Source: Agrobacterium larrymoorei (GTDB lineage: Bacteria > Pseudomonadota > Alphaproteobacteria > Rhizobiales > Rhizobiaceae). From it: a stretch of 64,000 nt of DNA. The notes under the pieces were generated by a model, which was given only the letters and a program-made list of their open reading frames with translations, ran no database searches and was not told the origin of the DNA. The position numbers were made by a program, and so were the translations under genes. Location of the stretch: contig NZ_JAAMFB010000005.1 in NCBI RefSeq assembly GCF_013322225.1, forward strand, positions 1-64,000. Direction: 5' to 3'. Each line of letters opens with the position of its first letter. The stretch's first letter is position 1. Positions 39,017-49,281 of the stretch are shown here, piece by piece.

Positions 39017-40870
39017 ATGGCAAATTTCTTTTCGAGGTCGATAGTCGTTCAGATGGTATGTCTGACTGTCGCGCTCATTTTTCTCGGCATTGTTGCCGTC
39101 GGTACATCGACATATTTCCGGCTCAAGGAAGATGTCATGCAAAGCGCGCTCATGGATACGCAGCGAGCCGTCAGAAGCATGGCGATACTTTATGAAATGA
39201 AGGTTGGCGGTGCCACTGTCGATATCCAGAACGGTGAATTGAAAACCGTCAGCCGTCCAAGCATCGGAACGCTGCTGGACTTCGATCTGGTGGACCGTAC
39301 CGGTACGGCCAACGGCGGCGTGGCGACAGTTTTCCAGGCGCAGGGGACTGACTATCTGCGCATCTCCACCAACGTCAAAAAGGAAAATGGCGAACGCGCT
39401 GTCGGAACGAAGCTGGCGACGGATCACCCTGCCTATGCCAGAATGGCAAAGGGCGAGGCCTATTTCGGCCAGGCATCGCTGTTCGGCAAGGATTACATGA
39501 CCGGTTACATGCCCGTTCTCTCCAAGGCGGGTGCGACGGTTGGCATTCTTTTCGTCGGCGTGCCGATGGAGGTTTATCAGAGCCATATTGAAGGTCTTCG
39601 CAATATCGTCGTGATTTGCGGGCTTGCGGTGATGTTGGTGTTCGGTTTTCTCGGATATTTCCTCATCAACCGTGGTCTGAAGCCGCTCGGCATTTTGACA
39701 AATGCGGTCAAGTCGCTGTCGGATGGCAAGCTCGATACGGAAATCCCATACCTGCACCGCAAGAATGAGTTCGGCAACATTGCGCGCGCGCTGGAAGTCT
39801 TCCGCGACAACGCCCATGAAAAGCTGGTGATTGAAGGACGCAGCGCGCAGGAGCGTGCGGAATCCGAAGCCGAGCGCGGTCGCAACGATGCGGAGAAGCG
39901 CGAGACGGACCGGCAGATCGAATTCGCGGTCAGCCAACTTGCAAGCGGTCTGGAGCGACTTTCCCATGGTGACCTGACACAGACGATCGATACGCCGTTC
40001 TCCGGTCGCCTCGAGCAGTTGCGCACGGACTTTAACAATTCGCTGAAAAACCTCAAGGATGTTCTGGCGCAGATCCGCGAAAGAACGCTGGTCATCCAGC
40101 ATAACGGACAGGAAATGCGCGAGTCTTCCAACGATCTGTCCAGACGTACCGAATCGCAGGCAGCCTCGCTGGAGCAGACCGCTGCTGCCGTCGAGGAAAT
40201 TACGGTCACCGTCAAGTCTTCCGCAGAACGTGCCCGCGAAGCCAATCAGGCCGTGCGCCTGACGCAGAAGAGCGCCGACAGCTCCGGCACGGTCGTCAAG
40301 AACGCCGTGGATGCCATGAACCGTATCGAGGACGCTTCGAAGAAGATCGAACAGATCATCGAAGTCATCGACGATATCGCGTTCCAGACAAACCTTCTGG
40401 CACTCAATGCCGGTATCGAAGCTGCACGCGCTGGTGAAGCGGGCAAGGGCTTTGCCGTCGTTGCTCAGGAAGTGCGTGAGCTTGCCCAGCGCTCTGCCGA
40501 TGCGGCACGCGAGATCAAGACGCTGATCAACCAGTCCACCACCGAAGTCGGCACTGGCGCGCTGCTCGTACAGGAGGCCGGTCAGGTTCTGTCCAGCATC
40601 AGCCAGCAGATCGTGGTCGTCAGCCAGCATGTCGAAACCATCGCAACCGCCACGCAGGACCAGTCTTCCGCGTTGCAGGAAGTGAACGGTTCCGTAAACC
40701 AGATGGACCAGATGACCCAGCAGAACGCGGCCATGGCGGAAGAATCGAGTGCTGCCAGCCAGATGCTGTCGGAAGAGGTCGAAGCACTCCTAAGCCTCGT
40801 TCAGCGCTTCCGCATGGAGCAGTCCCACGCCGGATCTCAAGGCCAGGATCGCTACAGCCGCGCGGCCTGA
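39017..40870 (+). CDS. Transmembrane methyl-accepting chemotaxis protein, Cache sensor
   Basis: This 617-residue receptor has a signal-anchor span ([20 protein letters not shown]). A periplasmic single-Cache-type domain covers about 35-185 ([41 protein letters not shown]). A second span ([20 protein letters not shown]) leads to a HAMP domain ([20 protein letters not shown]), a second HAMP-like segment, and the signalling domain with tip [16 protein letters not shown] near residue 460. The last residues are QDRYSRAA, so there is no NWETF-type docking pentapeptide. Rhizobial relatives also carry a receptor after visNR. The ligand is unknown; Cache receptors often bind small organic acids or amino acids. 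Confidence 0.93.
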   Translation: MANFFSRSIVVQMVCLTVALIFLGIVAVGTSTYFRLKEDVMQSALMDTQRAVRSMAILYEMKVGGATVDIQNGELKTVSRPSIGTLLDFDLVDRTGTANGGVATVFQAQGTDYLRISTNVKKENGERAVGTKLATDHPAYARMAKGEAYFGQASLFGKDYMTGYMPVLSKAGATVGILFVGVPMEVYQSHIEGLRNIVVICGLAVMLVFGFLGYFLINRGLKPLGILTNAVKSLSDGKLDTEIPYLHRKNEFGNIARALEVFRDNAHEKLVIEGRSAQERAESEAERGRNDAEKRETDRQIEFAVSQLASGLERLSHGDLTQTIDTPFSGRLEQLRTDFNNSLKNLKDVLAQIRERTLVIQHNGQEMRESSNDLSRRTESQAASLEQTAAAVEEITVTVKSSAERAREANQAVRLTQKSADSSGTVVKNAVDAMNRIEDASKKIEQIIEVIDDIAFQTNLLALNAGIEAARAGEAGKGFAVVAQEVRELAQRSADAAREIKTLINQSTTEVGTGALLVQEAGQVLSSISQQIVVVSQHVETIATATQDQSSALQEVNGSVNQMDQMTQQNAAMAEESSAASQMLSEEVEALLSLVQRFRMEQSHAGSQGQDRYSRAA

Positions 40871-40900
40871 TCGTTCTCTACACGCTCAAAAGAACAAACG

Positions 40901-40927
40901 AAGCCGCCCGGATTGGGCGGCTTTTTT
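40901..40927. terminator. Bidirectional-looking terminator after the receptor gene
   Basis: AAGCCGCCC, loop GGATT, GGGCGGCTTTTTT follows the receptor stop and lies 20 bp beyond the end of the convergent sensor kinase gene. The A run on the other side lets it serve both strands. Confidence 0.85.
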
Positions 40928-40946
40928 CGTTGCGGTGGTTGGCCGT

Positions 40947-43900
40947 TCACTCCGCCGCTGCACGCCTTACCGTGACCGCCTGGCTGACATAGGCACGAAG
41001 CGCTGCCGGTTTGACGGGCTTATGCTGGACACCGATATTTTCCTTCTCGGCGTCTGCCCTCACTTCCGGCGTGCGGTCGGCGGTTATCAGCAGGGCAGGG
41101 ATCTCTTTGGCGAAAGCTTGCCGGATGCTTTTTACGGCGTCTATGCCGTTTCCGTCATCGAGATGATAATCGACTATGATCATGTCCGGTGCGGAAGCCA
41201 TATTTTCTCGTGACGCCATCGCATCCGTCAGGGACGCAGCCTGGGAGACATGGCAGCCCCAGCCGGACATCAACAGCGTCATGCCTTCGAGAATCTTGGG
41301 CTCATTGTCGATGCACAAGATACGGCAGCCATGCAACTGCGGTCGCTCCATCTGAACAGCATTCCGCTCTACTGCCTTGCCTGCTTTTGCATGAACGGTA
41401 TCGCAGGGCACATGCACCCGGAACGACGTACCCTTGCCCGACTCTGAAGTAAGACGAACCGGATGATGCAGAATTCGGGAAAGACGGTCCACGATGGAAA
41501 GGCCGAGCCCGAGACCTGCCGCGGCCTTCATGCCTTCATCCAGGCGTGCAAACTCTTTGAAGATCGTTCTGAACTTCGAGTGTGGGATGCCTATTCCCGA
41601 ATCGATGACCTGGATGATGACGTCTTTCCCTCGCCGCCTTGCACCGACGACGATCTTGCCGGACATGGTATATTTGATGGCATTGGAAACGAGGTTCTGA
41701 ACCAGCCTGCGCAAAAGGTTGATATCGGAGCGAACCATGAGTGACGTCGGCATCACGACGAGTTTGAGGTTTTTTTCGCGTGCCATAGGCGCGAAATCGG
41801 TTTCGATACGCTTCAAAAGATCATTGAGGGGAACGGGTGCGACACGCGGTTTCATCGATCCCGTATCCAGTCGGGATATATCCAGAACTGCACCCAATAT
41901 GGTTTCGACCGACTCCAGCGCGGAATCGATATTCTGAACCAGATTGCTGTTTTCTGATTCCCCGATGCGCTCCACCAGAGCTGACGAGTAAAGTCGTGCT
42001 GCGTTGAGCGGCTGGAGAATATCGTGACCGGCGGCGGCGAAGAAACGGGTCTTGCCGATATTTGCATCTTCGGCAGCAGCGCGCGCATCGGCAAGCTCAT
42101 GATTAACCCGCGTCAGCTCGCCCGTGCGCTCGGCAACCCTCTGTTCCAGCGTCTCATTCGCCTGTTTCAGCGCCTGATCGCTGGCAACGCGTTGGGTGAT
42201 ATCGGTAAACGTCGCGACAACGCCCTTGTCCGGCATCGCATTGGAGCGAACTTCGATGATGCGTTGGCCGCCGGAAAGGACAAGCGAGAAGGGCTTGTCC
42301 ATCGTCAGGAACTGGTTGATGCTGTGGTTCTGGTCGCCTGCTGCGATATCCCCGCGTTCTTCCAGCATTGCGACGATTTCGCTTAAAGGCAATCCAACGC
42401 GACCAAACTGTTCGGGGAGGTCCAGCAGGGTGCGGAAGCGCCGGTTCCAGATCGTCAGTTGCTGTGAACTGTCGAAGACGGCAATGCCTTGATCCATCTG
42501 GGCCAAGGCCGTTTGCAGCATGTCCTGGTTATATTGCAGCGCCTCGCTGGCTTGATCCAGCAACCAGGCAGTATCGGCGCTGGTGTCCTCCGCCTTTTGC
42601 AGGATGAGTGAGAGAACCAGCCGTGCCGAAGACGAGCCGATGGCGCTTCCGAGCAACTGCTCGGAAAAGTGGATAAGCGCCATATCCGCGGGCTGCTCGT
42701 CTTCCAGCTTTCGGCCTGCCGATTTTTCGTAAGCGCTCAGCGAGCGCAGCATACGTTCTTCGCCGAGATAACGGGCAACCGCGCTTTTAAGATCGCCGAC
42801 GCTGACGCGGGTTTTCCATCCCTTGGTTGCGAATTGGGACCGCGAATGCCGTTTTACGAAAATACCGGACTGGATGCGCTCCACGGGGCGCGGATTGCGC
42901 GAGAGCGAGCCAAGCACGAAAGCCATGCAATTGACGAGAAGGCTGAGCGTGACGGCGTTGACGAGGGGATCGGCGTCCGGACCGTTGAACAATTCCGTGC
43001 CGGGAAAGACGAAGCTGAGTATCGTTGCTGCGACATGAGAGTAATCCGGTCCGCCGAGACTGGGCAGAAACAGGAGATAGGCCCAGACGATGAAGCCCGA
43101 GCAGAGGCCCGCAATGGCCCCACGCGCATTTGCCCTGCGCCACCACAGCCCTCCGAACAGGGATGGGGCCATCTGCGCTATCGCCGCAAAGGCCAGCAGG
43201 CCGATGGAGGAGAGGCCGGAGGTGCTGTCTGCGGCGCGGTAATAGGCGTAACCGAGCAGCAGGACGACGAAGATCGCGGTGCGGCGGATGTTCAGAAGCG
43301 TCTTGGCAAAATCGTCGCGGTGCGGCGACCGGTTCAAGAGTTTCTGCCGTAGAAAAATCGGCATCAGGATATCGTTGGAAACCATGATGGAAAGCGCAAC
43401 GGACGCAACGATGACCATCGCTGTCGCAGCGGAAAATCCGCCGATGAAGGTGATGAGCGACACCAGCGGCATATCGTTGAAGAGCGGAAGTTGCAGCACG
43501 TAAAGATCGGCATCGCCGTTGCTGCCAAGCGTCAGCAGTCCTGCGACGGCAATCGGCAGCACGAAGATATTGATGGCGATGAGATAGAGCGGCAGCAGGA
43601 AACCCGCCATTCGCAATTCTTTTGGCGTGCGGTTTTCCACTACCGTGACATGGAACTGGCGCGGCAGCAGAATGATGGCGAAGGCGGATAGCAGGGTCAG
43701 CACGATCCAGCGACTGATCGGCGTCTGGTAGGAAACCGCCTGCATGACCTGGCTGTTTTCCGACGCCAGTTGCCACAGATGCGATGGGCCGTCGAACAGG
43801 AAGAACACGACATAGACGCCGGCGGTGCAGATCGCCAGAAGCTTGACGACCGATTCCATCGAAATCGCGAGGATCAGGCCATCCTGATGCTCCGTCGCAT

Positions 43901-44456
43901 CGGTGTGCCGCGTGCCGAACATCACGGCGAAACCTGCCATGACGACCGTGACGATCAACGGCAGATCGAGAAAATAGAGATTGCCGCTGCCGATGCCATA
44001 GGCGCTCGGATCAACCATGGCTGCAACGGAACTCGATACCGCCTTTAGCTGAAGCGCGATGTATGGAATGGCGCCGACGAGTGCGATGATGGAAACGATC
44101 GTGGCGACTGTGGGGTTCTTGCCGTAACGCGCGGCGATGAAATCCGCGACCGAGGTCAGCTTTTCCGCTTTGGCAAGCTCCACGATGCGCCGGATGAGCG
44201 GCATTCCGAGCGTGAAGGCAAGGATGGGGCCGGTATAGATGCCGAGAAATTCCAGCCCGCGTTCGGATGCCAGTCCGACACCACCGAAATAGGTCCAGGA
44301 GGTACAGTAGATCGCAAGGCTCAGCGCATAGACTATCGGGCGGCCCTTGTTGGAAGAGCCCCTGTTGCGGCTTTTACGGTCGCCATAACTTGCCACTGCA
44401 AAGAGCAGTAGAATATAGGCGAACGCCGAAACGAATATGACCCACCCAGGAAGCAC
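40947..44456 (-). CDS. Hybrid histidine kinase with sodium:solute-symporter-like sensor domain
   Basis: From GTG 44456 (CGGGAG 6 bases upstream) the protein is about 1169 residues; a TTG at 44507 is less likely. The N-terminal roughly 480 residues form a 12-13 span sodium:solute symporter (PutP-like) domain. Next come a linker, a PAS domain (ALAQMDQGIAVFDSSQQLTI), a coiled coil, and HisKA (AAAGHDILQPLNAARL, phospho-His). HATPase follows (NLVSNAIKYT; GSGIGIPHSK-like GIGIPHSK), then a C-terminal receiver (LCIDNEPKILEG; IIVDYHLDDGNG). This resembles CbrA-type transporter-sensor kinases that respond to nutrient transport. No cognate response regulator is adjacent. It is convergent with the receptor gene. 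Confidence 0.92.
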   Translation of the reverse strand: MLPGWVIFVSAFAYILLLFAVASYGDRKSRNRGSSNKGRPIVYALSLAIYCTSWTYFGGVGLASERGLEFLGIYTGPILAFTLGMPLIRRIVELAKAEKLTSVADFIAARYGKNPTVATIVSIIALVGAIPYIALQLKAVSSSVAAMVDPSAYGIGSGNLYFLDLPLIVTVVMAGFAVMFGTRHTDATEHQDGLILAISMESVVKLLAICTAGVYVVFFLFDGPSHLWQLASENSQVMQAVSYQTPISRWIVLTLLSAFAIILLPRQFHVTVVENRTPKELRMAGFLLPLYLIAINIFVLPIAVAGLLTLGSNGDADLYVLQLPLFNDMPLVSLITFIGGFSAATAMVIVASVALSIMVSNDILMPIFLRQKLLNRSPHRDDFAKTLLNIRRTAIFVVLLLGYAYYRAADSTSGLSSIGLLAFAAIAQMAPSLFGGLWWRRANARGAIAGLCSGFIVWAYLLFLPSLGGPDYSHVAATILSFVFPGTELFNGPDADPLVNAVTLSLLVNCMAFVLGSLSRNPRPVERIQSGIFVKRHSRSQFATKGWKTRVSVGDLKSAVARYLGEERMLRSLSAYEKSAGRKLEDEQPADMALIHFSEQLLGSAIGSSSARLVLSLILQKAEDTSADTAWLLDQASEALQYNQDMLQTALAQMDQGIAVFDSSQQLTIWNRRFRTLLDLPEQFGRVGLPLSEIVAMLEERGDIAAGDQNHSINQFLTMDKPFSLVLSGGQRIIEVRSNAMPDKGVVATFTDITQRVASDQALKQANETLEQRVAERTGELTRVNHELADARAAAEDANIGKTRFFAAAGHDILQPLNAARLYSSALVERIGESENSNLVQNIDSALESVETILGAVLDISRLDTGSMKPRVAPVPLNDLLKRIETDFAPMAREKNLKLVVMPTSLMVRSDINLLRRLVQNLVSNAIKYTMSGKIVVGARRRGKDVIIQVIDSGIGIPHSKFRTIFKEFARLDEGMKAAAGLGLGLSIVDRLSRILHHPVRLTSESGKGTSFRVHVPCDTVHAKAGKAVERNAVQMERPQLHGCRILCIDNEPKILEGMTLLMSGWGCHVSQAASLTDAMASRENMASAPDMIIVDYHLDDGNGIDAVKSIRQAFAKEIPALLITADRTPEVRADAEKENIGVQHKPVKPAALRAYVSQAVTVRRAAAE

Positions 44457-44664
44457 TTGGTTCTCCCGCACCGTCTTCGAAGACGAGCTTATGACAATTC
44501 CACGCAATTGAGAATTGGCGCGGCCTCGACATAAAGTTTAATACGGTTGGAACCGAACAAATGCATTGCGCGTCATTTATCTGCACATTCTAAAATTGAG
44601 TGCTATCATAAGCTTGCCGACAGCATCTATGTCGGTGGAGAGGGCTTCGAAGAGGGACATCTGG

Positions 44665-45135
44665 ATGCTCAACGAATTCAAAACATTCATCGCGCGCGGA
44701 AACGTCATGGACTTGGCGGTCGGCGTCATCATCGGCGCGGCGTTCAGCAAGATCGTAGACTCGGTGGTCAACGATCTGATCATGCCGATCGTTGGCGCCA
44801 TCTTCGGCGGCTTCGATTTCTCGAACTACTTCATTCCGCTAAGCTCGGCGGTGACGGCCCCATCGCTTGCCGCAGCACGTGCGCAGGGTGCAGTCTTCGC
44901 TTACGGCAACTTCATCACCATACTCATCAACTTCCTCATTCTGGCCTGGATCATCTTTCTCATGGTCAAGGGTGTGAACAAGATCCGTTCTTCCGTCGAG
45001 CGCCAAAAGGTGGAAGAGCCGAAGGCACCGGCACCACCGCCGGAAGACGTGAAGGTTCTGATGGAAATCCGGGATCTCTTGAAAACCCGGCCTGCTCCAT
45101 CCGCGACCGGCTTCAACGATCCACTCAACTCATAA
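44665..45135 (+). CDS. mscL: Large-conductance mechanosensitive channel MscL
   Basis: This 156-residue MscL has the N-terminal amphipathic helix and first span ([40 protein letters not shown]), a periplasmic loop, a second span ([19 protein letters not shown]) and a cytoplasmic C-terminal helix. ATG 44665 is chosen over an upstream frame extension because MLNEFK is the family start and AGAGGGAC lies upstream. It releases solutes on hypo-osmotic shock. It stands alone, with a weak hairpin at 45140-45164 and a strong terminator before the next gene. Confidence 0.95.
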   Translation: MLNEFKTFIARGNVMDLAVGVIIGAAFSKIVDSVVNDLIMPIVGAIFGGFDFSNYFIPLSSAVTAPSLAAARAQGAVFAYGNFITILINFLILAWIIFLMVKGVNKIRSSVERQKVEEPKAPAPPPEDVKVLMEIRDLLKTRPAPSATGFNDPLNS

Positions 45136-45193
45136 GCAAAATCCGTGATTGCTTCACGGATTATCATGCACAGCAGACAAATCATGCGCTAAG

Positions 45194-45222
45194 AAGGCAC
45201 TTCGAATGGAGTGCCTTTTTTT
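45194..45222 (+). terminator. Terminator-like hairpin directly before the aminotransferase start
   Basis: AAGGCACTT, loop CGAATGG, AGTGCCTTTTTTT forms a GC-containing stem with a seven-T run. The run ends at 45222, immediately before ATG 45223. The only plausible ribosome-binding site (GGAGTG) lies inside the 3' arm of this stem. Confidence 0.75.
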
Positions 45223-46389
45223 ATGTCAGTGTTGAACAGTCTCAGCAGCCGCGCTCTGGCTGCCCCGCAAAGCGGTATCGTCGAAGTCAAGAAATACGCG
45301 CAGGACAGGGAAAACCTCATTCCCCTGTGGGTGGGCGAGGGCGATCTGCCGACGCCCGATTTCATTGCAAAGGCCGCAGCGGATGCGCTGACGGCGGGCG
45401 AGACCTTCTACACCTGGCAGCAGGGTATACCCGGTCTGCGCGATGCGCTCGGTCGCTACTATCAGCGTCATTTCGGCAAGGCTTTGCCTTCCAACCATTT
45501 TTATGTCACCGGTTCGGGCATGCAGGCCATCGTACTGGCCGTGCAGGCTTTGACCTCGCCGGGTGACGAGATGGTGTATCTTACGCCGACATGGCCGAAC
45601 ATCGTCGCTGCCATCGGTGTTGCAGGGGCAAAGGCGGTGCCGGTCGCCATCGATTTCGTCAATGGCAAGTGGGATATCGATATAGCCAAGCTGGAGCAGG
45701 CGATCACGCCGAAGACCAAGGCGCTGTTCATCAATACGCCATCGAACCCCACTGGCTGGACGGCAACGCTGGATAACCTGCGCGACATCCTGACGCTTGC
45801 CCGCAAGCACGGCCTCTGGATCGTCGCCGACGAAATCTACGCGCTTTACCATTACGCAGGCGGACGTGCGCCGTCCTTTCTCGACATCATGGAAGATGGC
45901 GACCGCATCGTATTCGCCAACTCATTCTCCAAGAACTGGTCGATGACGGGCTGGCGTGTCGGCTGGCTGGTGGCCCCGCCGGAAATCGGTCAGGTCATCG
46001 AAAACCTCATCCAGTATTCCACCTCGGGCGTTGCACAGTTCATGCAGCGCGGCGCGATTGCAGCGCTTGACGATGGAGACGATTTCATCGGCCAGAACAT
46101 TGCCCGCGCCGCACAATCACGCGACATCCTTTGCGACGCCTTGATTGCGACGAACCGCGTCGAAACGCTGAAACCGGACGGCGCGCTCTATGCCTTCCTG
46201 AAGATCGACGGCGTAACCGACACCCGCGCGGCTGCGTTCGATATCGTCGACAAGGTCGGCGTTGGACTTGCGCCCGGAAGAGCCTTCGGCGCTGGCGGCG
46301 AGCTTTTCCTGCGGGCCTGCTTCCTGCGCAACCCGGCACAGATCACGGATGCCGCCGAGCGTCTGGCGTCTTATATTCTGGCGCGATAA
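45223..46389 (+). CDS. PLP-dependent class I/II aminotransferase
   Basis: This fold-type I pyridoxal-phosphate aminotransferase of 388 residues has GSGMQAIVLAVQALTSPGDE, the substrate and PLP contacts in INTPSNPTGW, VADEIYALYHY (the Asp bonding PLP), and the Schiff-base Lys in NSFSKNWSMTGWRVGW. A C-terminal Arg region (ELFLRACFLRN) would bind the substrate carboxylate. It is AspC-like; substrate specificity is not evident. ATG 45223 is used; a GTG 12 bp upstream would start inside the terminator stem. It is monocistronic, followed by a hairpin at 46431. Confidence 0.88.
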   Translation: MSVLNSLSSRALAAPQSGIVEVKKYAQDRENLIPLWVGEGDLPTPDFIAKAAADALTAGETFYTWQQGIPGLRDALGRYYQRHFGKALPSNHFYVTGSGMQAIVLAVQALTSPGDEMVYLTPTWPNIVAAIGVAGAKAVPVAIDFVNGKWDIDIAKLEQAITPKTKALFINTPSNPTGWTATLDNLRDILTLARKHGLWIVADEIYALYHYAGGRAPSFLDIMEDGDRIVFANSFSKNWSMTGWRVGWLVAPPEIGQVIENLIQYSTSGVAQFMQRGAIAALDDGDDFIGQNIARAAQSRDILCDALIATNRVETLKPDGALYAFLKIDGVTDTRAAAFDIVDKVGVGLAPGRAFGAGGELFLRACFLRNPAQITDAAERLASYILAR

Positions 46390-46430
46390 CCGGGGTTACG
46401 GAACATTCCCGAAGGCCGAAGGAAAGACAG

Positions 46431-46462
46431 AAAACGCGGCAAACTTTCGTATGCCGCGTTTT
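46431..46462. terminator. Bidirectional terminator between the aminotransferase and the flhB operon
   Basis: AAAACGCGGCA and TGCCGCGTTTT flank a 10-base loop, giving a perfect stem with A/T runs on both sides, between convergent genes. Confidence 0.85.
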
Positions 46463-46487
46463 CTGGGTAATCAAGGCTTGGGTATTC

Positions 46488-46937
46488 TCAGTGCGCGGCG
46501 CTGAGTGCAACGGATTCCGAGCCGGTGTAGAAGGCGGCGTTTCGTAGGCTGTCAGCCAGAAATGCCGTATTTTCGTTCGGGTCGTTCGATGGATTTTGGA
46601 AGTTGATGTAGTTGATGTTGATACCGGCCTCATCCTTGCCCAGCATCAACTGCGCGTAGATGGTTACGCCTTTCGGCTTGATTTCAAGGTCAAGCGTTAT
46701 GGAGGGGTAGGTATCCCAATCCAGCGTGTAGTCTCCGCCGATACCGAAGTAAACGGTGCCGGGGTGAAAGTAGAGCTCTGCTGCCGAATCGACGAGATCC
46801 GACAAACTGTTGTAATATTCGAACTTTAAGAGAGATATCAGGTCAGCAGCGTCGATCAGGCGAAGCTCGGCGGCTACGGGGCTTATCGCGCGTGCCAGTA
46901 TCTCTTCTCTTTCAGCAGAATATGAGCATTTTTTCAT
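46488..46937 (-). CDS. Conserved-looking hypothetical protein downstream of flhB
   Basis: This 149-residue soluble protein (MKKCSYSAEREEILARAISP; then ELYFHPGTVYFGIGGDYTL) has an acidic composition, no signal peptide and no membrane span. The pattern of alternating hydrophobics in its second half (ITLDLEIKPKGVTIYAQLML) suggests beta strands. It starts 5 bp after the flhB stop, so it is the last gene of the motA-fliM-fliN-fliG-flhB run. A role in flagellar assembly or an export-chaperone function is possible from context only; no motif supports it. Confidence 0.7.
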   Translation of the reverse strand: MKKCSYSAEREEILARAISPVAAELRLIDAADLISLLKFEYYNSLSDLVDSAAELYFHPGTVYFGIGGDYTLDWDTYPSITLDLEIKPKGVTIYAQLMLGKDEAGININYINFQNPSNDPNENTAFLADSLRNAAFYTGSESVALSAAH

Positions 46938-46942
46938 TGTGA

Positions 46943-48022
46943 TCAGTTTACCCGTCTTTTGTTTTGGCGCGCGGCGTAAACCTTGTGAATAAGTTCAGCC
47001 ACTGCCTTATAAAATACTGACGGGATCACACTATCTACCGAGACTTGCGCAAACATGGAGCGAGCGAGTGGCGGGTCCTCAAAAATCGGTATGCCGTTTA
47101 TCTGCGCAATTTCCCTGATCTTGAGCGCGATGAGATCCTGACCTTTGGCGACCACCACAGGCGCGTCGCTTTCCGATTTGTCATAGCGCAGTGCAACGGC
47201 ATAGTGGGTTGGGTTGGTGATGATGAGGGTGGCGCGTGGGACGCTGTCTATCATGCGGCGACGGGCCCGATCTCTCGCAACCGAGCGCTGACGCGCCTTG
47301 ACGATAGGGTCGCCCTGCGCCTGCTTGTTCTCGTCCTTGACTTCCTGCTTGGTCATCTTCAACTGGCTGTACCAGTGATGTTTCGTCCAGGCATAGTCCA
47401 CCGCAGTCAGGATGGCTGTCGCAAACAGTATGACGACCACCATTTTTTTCAGCAGGTCATAGCCGATAGGGATGATCGTTTGCGGGTCGGCAAGCAGGGT
47501 GTTCAAAAGATTGTAGTAATCGCTTTTGAGAACGAAGAACATGATGACGGCGACGACCGCGACCTTGAAAAGCGATTTGCCGAAATTGACCATCCCGACG
47601 GTGCTGTAAATTTTCTGAAAGCCTTTGACGGGAGAAATTCTCGAAAATTCCGGTGAAATGCGGGTTATGACGAATTGCGGCAGGTTCTGCGCGAAAGACT
47701 GGGCAAGGCCGAATACGATGAACATGATGGCTGCCGGAAGGAAAAGCGCACCCATCTCCTTGGCGAGATGCAATCCAAGCGAAACGAGGTCGGCAGCAGT
47801 CGTCAGCCGCCATTGTTCCGGGCGCTCCATGATGTCCGTCAATGACTGGACGAGCCGGCGCATGCCATCGGGCAGGAAAAAAACGAGATAGACGTAAAAG
47901 GCCAGGGTGGAGGCAAAGAGTGACGCTTCGCTGGAGGCGGGGATATTGCCCTTTTCGATAGCGTCGCTCAGTTTCTTGGCTGACGGGTCTTCTGTTTTAC
48001 TGTCCTTGTCCTCGTCTGCCAA
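46943..48022 (-). CDS. flhB: Flagellar export apparatus protein FlhB
   Basis: This 359-residue FlhB/YscU family protein has an acidic-basic N-terminus ([20 protein letters not shown]), four membrane spans and a cytoplasmic domain with the autocleavage motif NPTH ([15 protein letters not shown]). It governs the substrate-specificity switch of flagellar type III export from rod/hook to filament. It lies downstream of fliG with a 188-bp gap that contains a hairpin, and is coupled to a small gene 5 bp downstream. Confidence 0.96.
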   Translation of the reverse strand: MADEDKDSKTEDPSAKKLSDAIEKGNIPASSEASLFASTLAFYVYLVFFLPDGMRRLVQSLTDIMERPEQWRLTTAADLVSLGLHLAKEMGALFLPAAIMFIVFGLAQSFAQNLPQFVITRISPEFSRISPVKGFQKIYSTVGMVNFGKSLFKVAVVAVIMFFVLKSDYYNLLNTLLADPQTIIPIGYDLLKKMVVVILFATAILTAVDYAWTKHHWYSQLKMTKQEVKDENKQAQGDPIVKARQRSVARDRARRRMIDSVPRATLIITNPTHYAVALRYDKSESDAPVVVAKGQDLIALKIREIAQINGIPIFEDPPLARSMFAQVSVDSVIPSVFYKAVAELIHKVYAARQNKRRVN

Positions 48023-48173
48023 GGTCGGTCCCCTAATCGAAAAAAGCCTGCCTGATCCGGCAGACCGTTCTTTCGAGTTTACATGTAAGGGGAGTGGGAC
48101 CGCAAGGCGCGGTCAGGGTCTACAAAGGCCTTATCAACCGCGAACAGCGACGGCGTTGATGAGGGGTGGGACA

Positions 48174-48205
48174 GAAACTGTGCGCCCGATGGACGCACAG
48201 TGTTT
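48174..48205 (-). terminator. Hairpin between fliG and flhB
   Basis: ACTGTGCG and CGCACAGT (48177-48201) form an 8-bp perfect stem with a nine-base loop, 6-10 bp after the fliG stop on the minus strand. A clear T run is lacking on that strand, so it may attenuate rather than terminate, lowering flhB relative to fliG. Confidence 0.5.
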
Positions 48206-48210
48206 TATCT

Positions 48211-49254
48211 TCAAGCTGCGGCCGATTGAGCGCCTTCGCCTGCTTCCTTGAGAAGGATTTGGCCGGAATTTGCCAGGCGAATCGCTTCCTGTGCAACGGC
48301 GCGTCGAGCAATTGCCACTTCGCGGGTGTTGAGAGTGGCACTTGGTACGGCCAGATCCGACTCGATCATGCGGCGCTGGCGCGGGCTGATGCTCGCCAGC
48401 ACACATTCCTTGATCTCTGCCGTGGCGCCGCGAAGCGCCATGGTGAGAATGTCCGACGATACATCGTTGAGCAGCGTGACGCGGCTGCGCTGCGGCATGT
48501 ACATGAGGTCTTCGAAGAGGAAGATCTTCGGCTTGACCTTGTTTGCAGCTTCCTTGCTGAGCGTCTCCAGAGAGCTGAGCAGTGTGTCGACCTGGGGCTT
48601 GTCCAGCTCGTTCATGAGGTCCGCAACCTTCGCGGAGCCCGCCGCGTTGCGTTCCGCCTCGATCTCCGAGATCAGCGCCATGACCCGTTTTTCGATGATC
48701 TGCGCCGCTGCCGGGCTTACTTCCTTCATGTTGACCGTACGGTTCATGATGTCGGCGCGCTGCTCGTCAGGTATCGTCAGCAGCACTTTCGCGCCGAATG
48801 ACGAAGGAAGCATGGAAAGAATATAGGCGATGGTTTGCGGATGCTCGCGCATCAGGAACCTGCCGATGAACTGTGGATCGGCGTCCTGCAGCTGATCCCA
48901 TATCGATGCCTCGTACGCCTGGAAGGTGGCTCGACGGCCCAGAAGACCGTCGACTTCCTCGGGGGTAAGGCCTTCTTCGAGAATGGCTTCGATGGCCTTG
49001 GCATTGTCCATGAGGCCGGTTCCCTCGGTAAAGAGGTCCTCGAACTCGGCCACGATCTGGGCGAGTTCATCGGGAGGAATGACACGAAGCGTCTGCGCCG
49101 AATTGATGATGGTCTGCAATTCGGCCTGCGTGAAAAACTTCAGCAGTTTTCCAGCCACGCCCTTGCCCATCGCCAGAAGTACGGCGGCGGCCTTGTCAGC
49201 CTGAGACAACGGCTTCCCCAACACCGGGTTACCGAAATCCTCAAAGTCCATCAT
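48211..49254 (-). CDS. fliG: Flagellar motor switch protein FliG
   Basis: This 347-residue FliG has the N-terminal FliF-binding domain (LSQADKAAAVLLAMGKGVAG), the middle EHPQ motif (REHPQTIAYILSMLPSSFGA) and the C-terminal torque helix with charged residues (SSDILTMALRGATAEIKECV; SISPRQRRMIESDL). It links the MS ring to the C ring and contacts MotA. It lies 27 bp after fliN and is the fourth gene of the motA-led operon. Confidence 0.96.
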   Translation of the reverse strand: MMDFEDFGNPVLGKPLSQADKAAAVLLAMGKGVAGKLLKFFTQAELQTIINSAQTLRVIPPDELAQIVAEFEDLFTEGTGLMDNAKAIEAILEEGLTPEEVDGLLGRRATFQAYEASIWDQLQDADPQFIGRFLMREHPQTIAYILSMLPSSFGAKVLLTIPDEQRADIMNRTVNMKEVSPAAAQIIEKRVMALISEIEAERNAAGSAKVADLMNELDKPQVDTLLSSLETLSKEAANKVKPKIFLFEDLMYMPQRSRVTLLNDVSSDILTMALRGATAEIKECVLASISPRQRRMIESDLAVPSATLNTREVAIARRAVAQEAIRLANSGQILLKEAGEGAQSAAA

Positions 49255-49281
49255 GGTCTTTCCTCTCCGTCCCCACAGGGA

